NCBI GenBank assembly: GCA_965655865.1 | Contig: CBFHJJ010000038.1 | Coordinates: forward strand, 1 to 5,695 | Reading direction: 5' to 3' | Length of the DNA: 5,695 bases | Origin: MAG-121220-bin8 sp965655865 | GTDB lineage: Bacteria > Bacteroidota > Bacteroidia > Flavobacteriales > Flavobacteriaceae | Part shown: one piece after another, positions 5,321 to 5,695 of the stretch | How the letters are laid out: each line of letters opens with the position of its first letter | Numbering within the stretch: position 1 is the first letter of the stretch | Made by a program: the position numbers and the translations under genes | Notes under the pieces: generated by a model | What the model saw: the letters and a program-made list of their open reading frames with translations, nothing else | Database searches by the model: none | Told to the model about the DNA's origin: nothing

Positions 5321-5695
5321 ATGAAAAAATTATCACTATTATTTATGTTTTTAATCATGGTGTCGTGTAATAACACAGCCGTGAAAAAAGTAGCTGACTC
5401 GCTAACTCCTGACGCAGAAGTTGTAGAAGTTGAAGTTAACAATCCTTCTGGCTACTTAGCAACAGCCGATGGTAAAGTTAACGCCTTTGATGCAAATCCT
5501 GAAAATTTAGATCTTTGGGACACTTATATTGAGGCTCACAAAAACCGAGACCTTGATGTTATTCGTGAAATGAATGCGGATTCAACAAAACAAATGGGTG
5601 CTTTCAAAATTTATGACCCAATGGGTGGTGTTATAAATGGAATAGATGATCATATTCAGCGCCTAAGCGAATGGTTTGAAGCTGAAAACCCTAAT
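5321..5695 (+). CDS. Small lipoprotein with NTF2/SnoaL-like region, 3' end cut off
   Basis: An open frame of 125 codons runs from the ATG at 5321 to the window edge without a stop, so the gene continues outside. Residues 1-15 are a lipoprotein signal (MKKLSLLFMF then LIMVS) with lipobox MVSC and Cys16. A polar, acidic linker (about 17-60) is followed by a region with W66, the run YIEAHKNRDLDVIREMN (69-85), IYDPMGGVINGIDDHI (97-112) and WFEAENP (118-124). The pattern W-x-x-Y-x-x-A-x-x-x-x-D-x-x-x-I, then a strand, an x-G-x-D-x-H helix and W-F-x-A, resembles NTF2/SnoaL-like (DUF4440-type) proteins, which bind small ligands or act in the periplasm. The family call is moderate and the function unknown. 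It is divergent from the sugar isomerase-like gene. A 68-codon minus-strand frame over its start is a shadow. Confidence 0.75.
   Translation, partial: MKKLSLLFMFLIMVSCNNTAVKKVADSLTPDAEVVEVEVNNPSGYLATADGKVNAFDANPENLDLWDTYIEAHKNRDLDVIREMNADSTKQMGAFKIYDPMGGVINGIDDHIQRLSEWFEAENPN

Noticed and set aside
5236..5442. A 68-codon minus-strand open frame.
   Set aside because: It overlaps the promoter region and signal peptide of the plus-strand lipoprotein, and its Ser/Thr-rich start is the antisense of the lipoprotein linker; a shadow frame.

Overview
The window looks like a piece of a marine-type flavobacterial (Bacteroidota) chromosome. The pointers are high A+T content, Bacteroidota-style promoter candidates (TTTG or TTG about 17-20 bases before TAnnTTTG-like boxes), no Shine-Dalgarno sequence before any of the seven visible starts, and a gene set typical of Flavobacteriia: a NagX/HGSNAT-like membrane acyltransferase, an M28 peptidase with a PA-type insert, a secreted TIM-barrel sugar isomerase-like protein and a small lipoprotein. 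The assignment rests on these features, not on a search.

Layout: (1) 2-190 (+) is the last transmembrane segment and tail of a NagX/HGSNAT-like acyltransferase. (2) 187-648 (-) is a leaderless iota-class carbonic anhydrase-like protein (COG4337 type). (3) 725-1375 and 1377-1898 (+) form a two-gene operon with a 1-base gap: a COG0400-type serine esterase and a DinB-fold protein. (4) 1891-3450 (-) is a secreted M28 zinc peptidase. (5) 3505-4356 (+) is a second alpha/beta hydrolase with a GTG start. (6) 4353-5219 (-) is a xylose-isomerase-like TIM-barrel protein with a twin-arginine leader and a lipobox. (7) 5321 to the window end (+) is a partial lipoprotein with an NTF2/SnoaL-like region.

Transcription units alternate in direction throughout. 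All three convergent junctions have overlapping stop codons (4, 8 and 4 bases), leaving no intergenic space for terminators. The three divergent gaps (76, 54 and 101 bases) hold the only non-coding DNA and all promoter candidates. No stretch over 300 bases lacks a gene.

The genes read as ordinary housekeeping and accessory hydrolase functions; there is no convincing multi-gene novel system. The points most worth a second look are the iota-carbonic anhydrase-like protein, a perfect 28-bp palindrome inside the DinB gene, the run of stop-codon overlaps, and paired palindromes in the 54-base divergent gap. No tRNA, rRNA, CRISPR array, insertion sequence or attachment site is visible.
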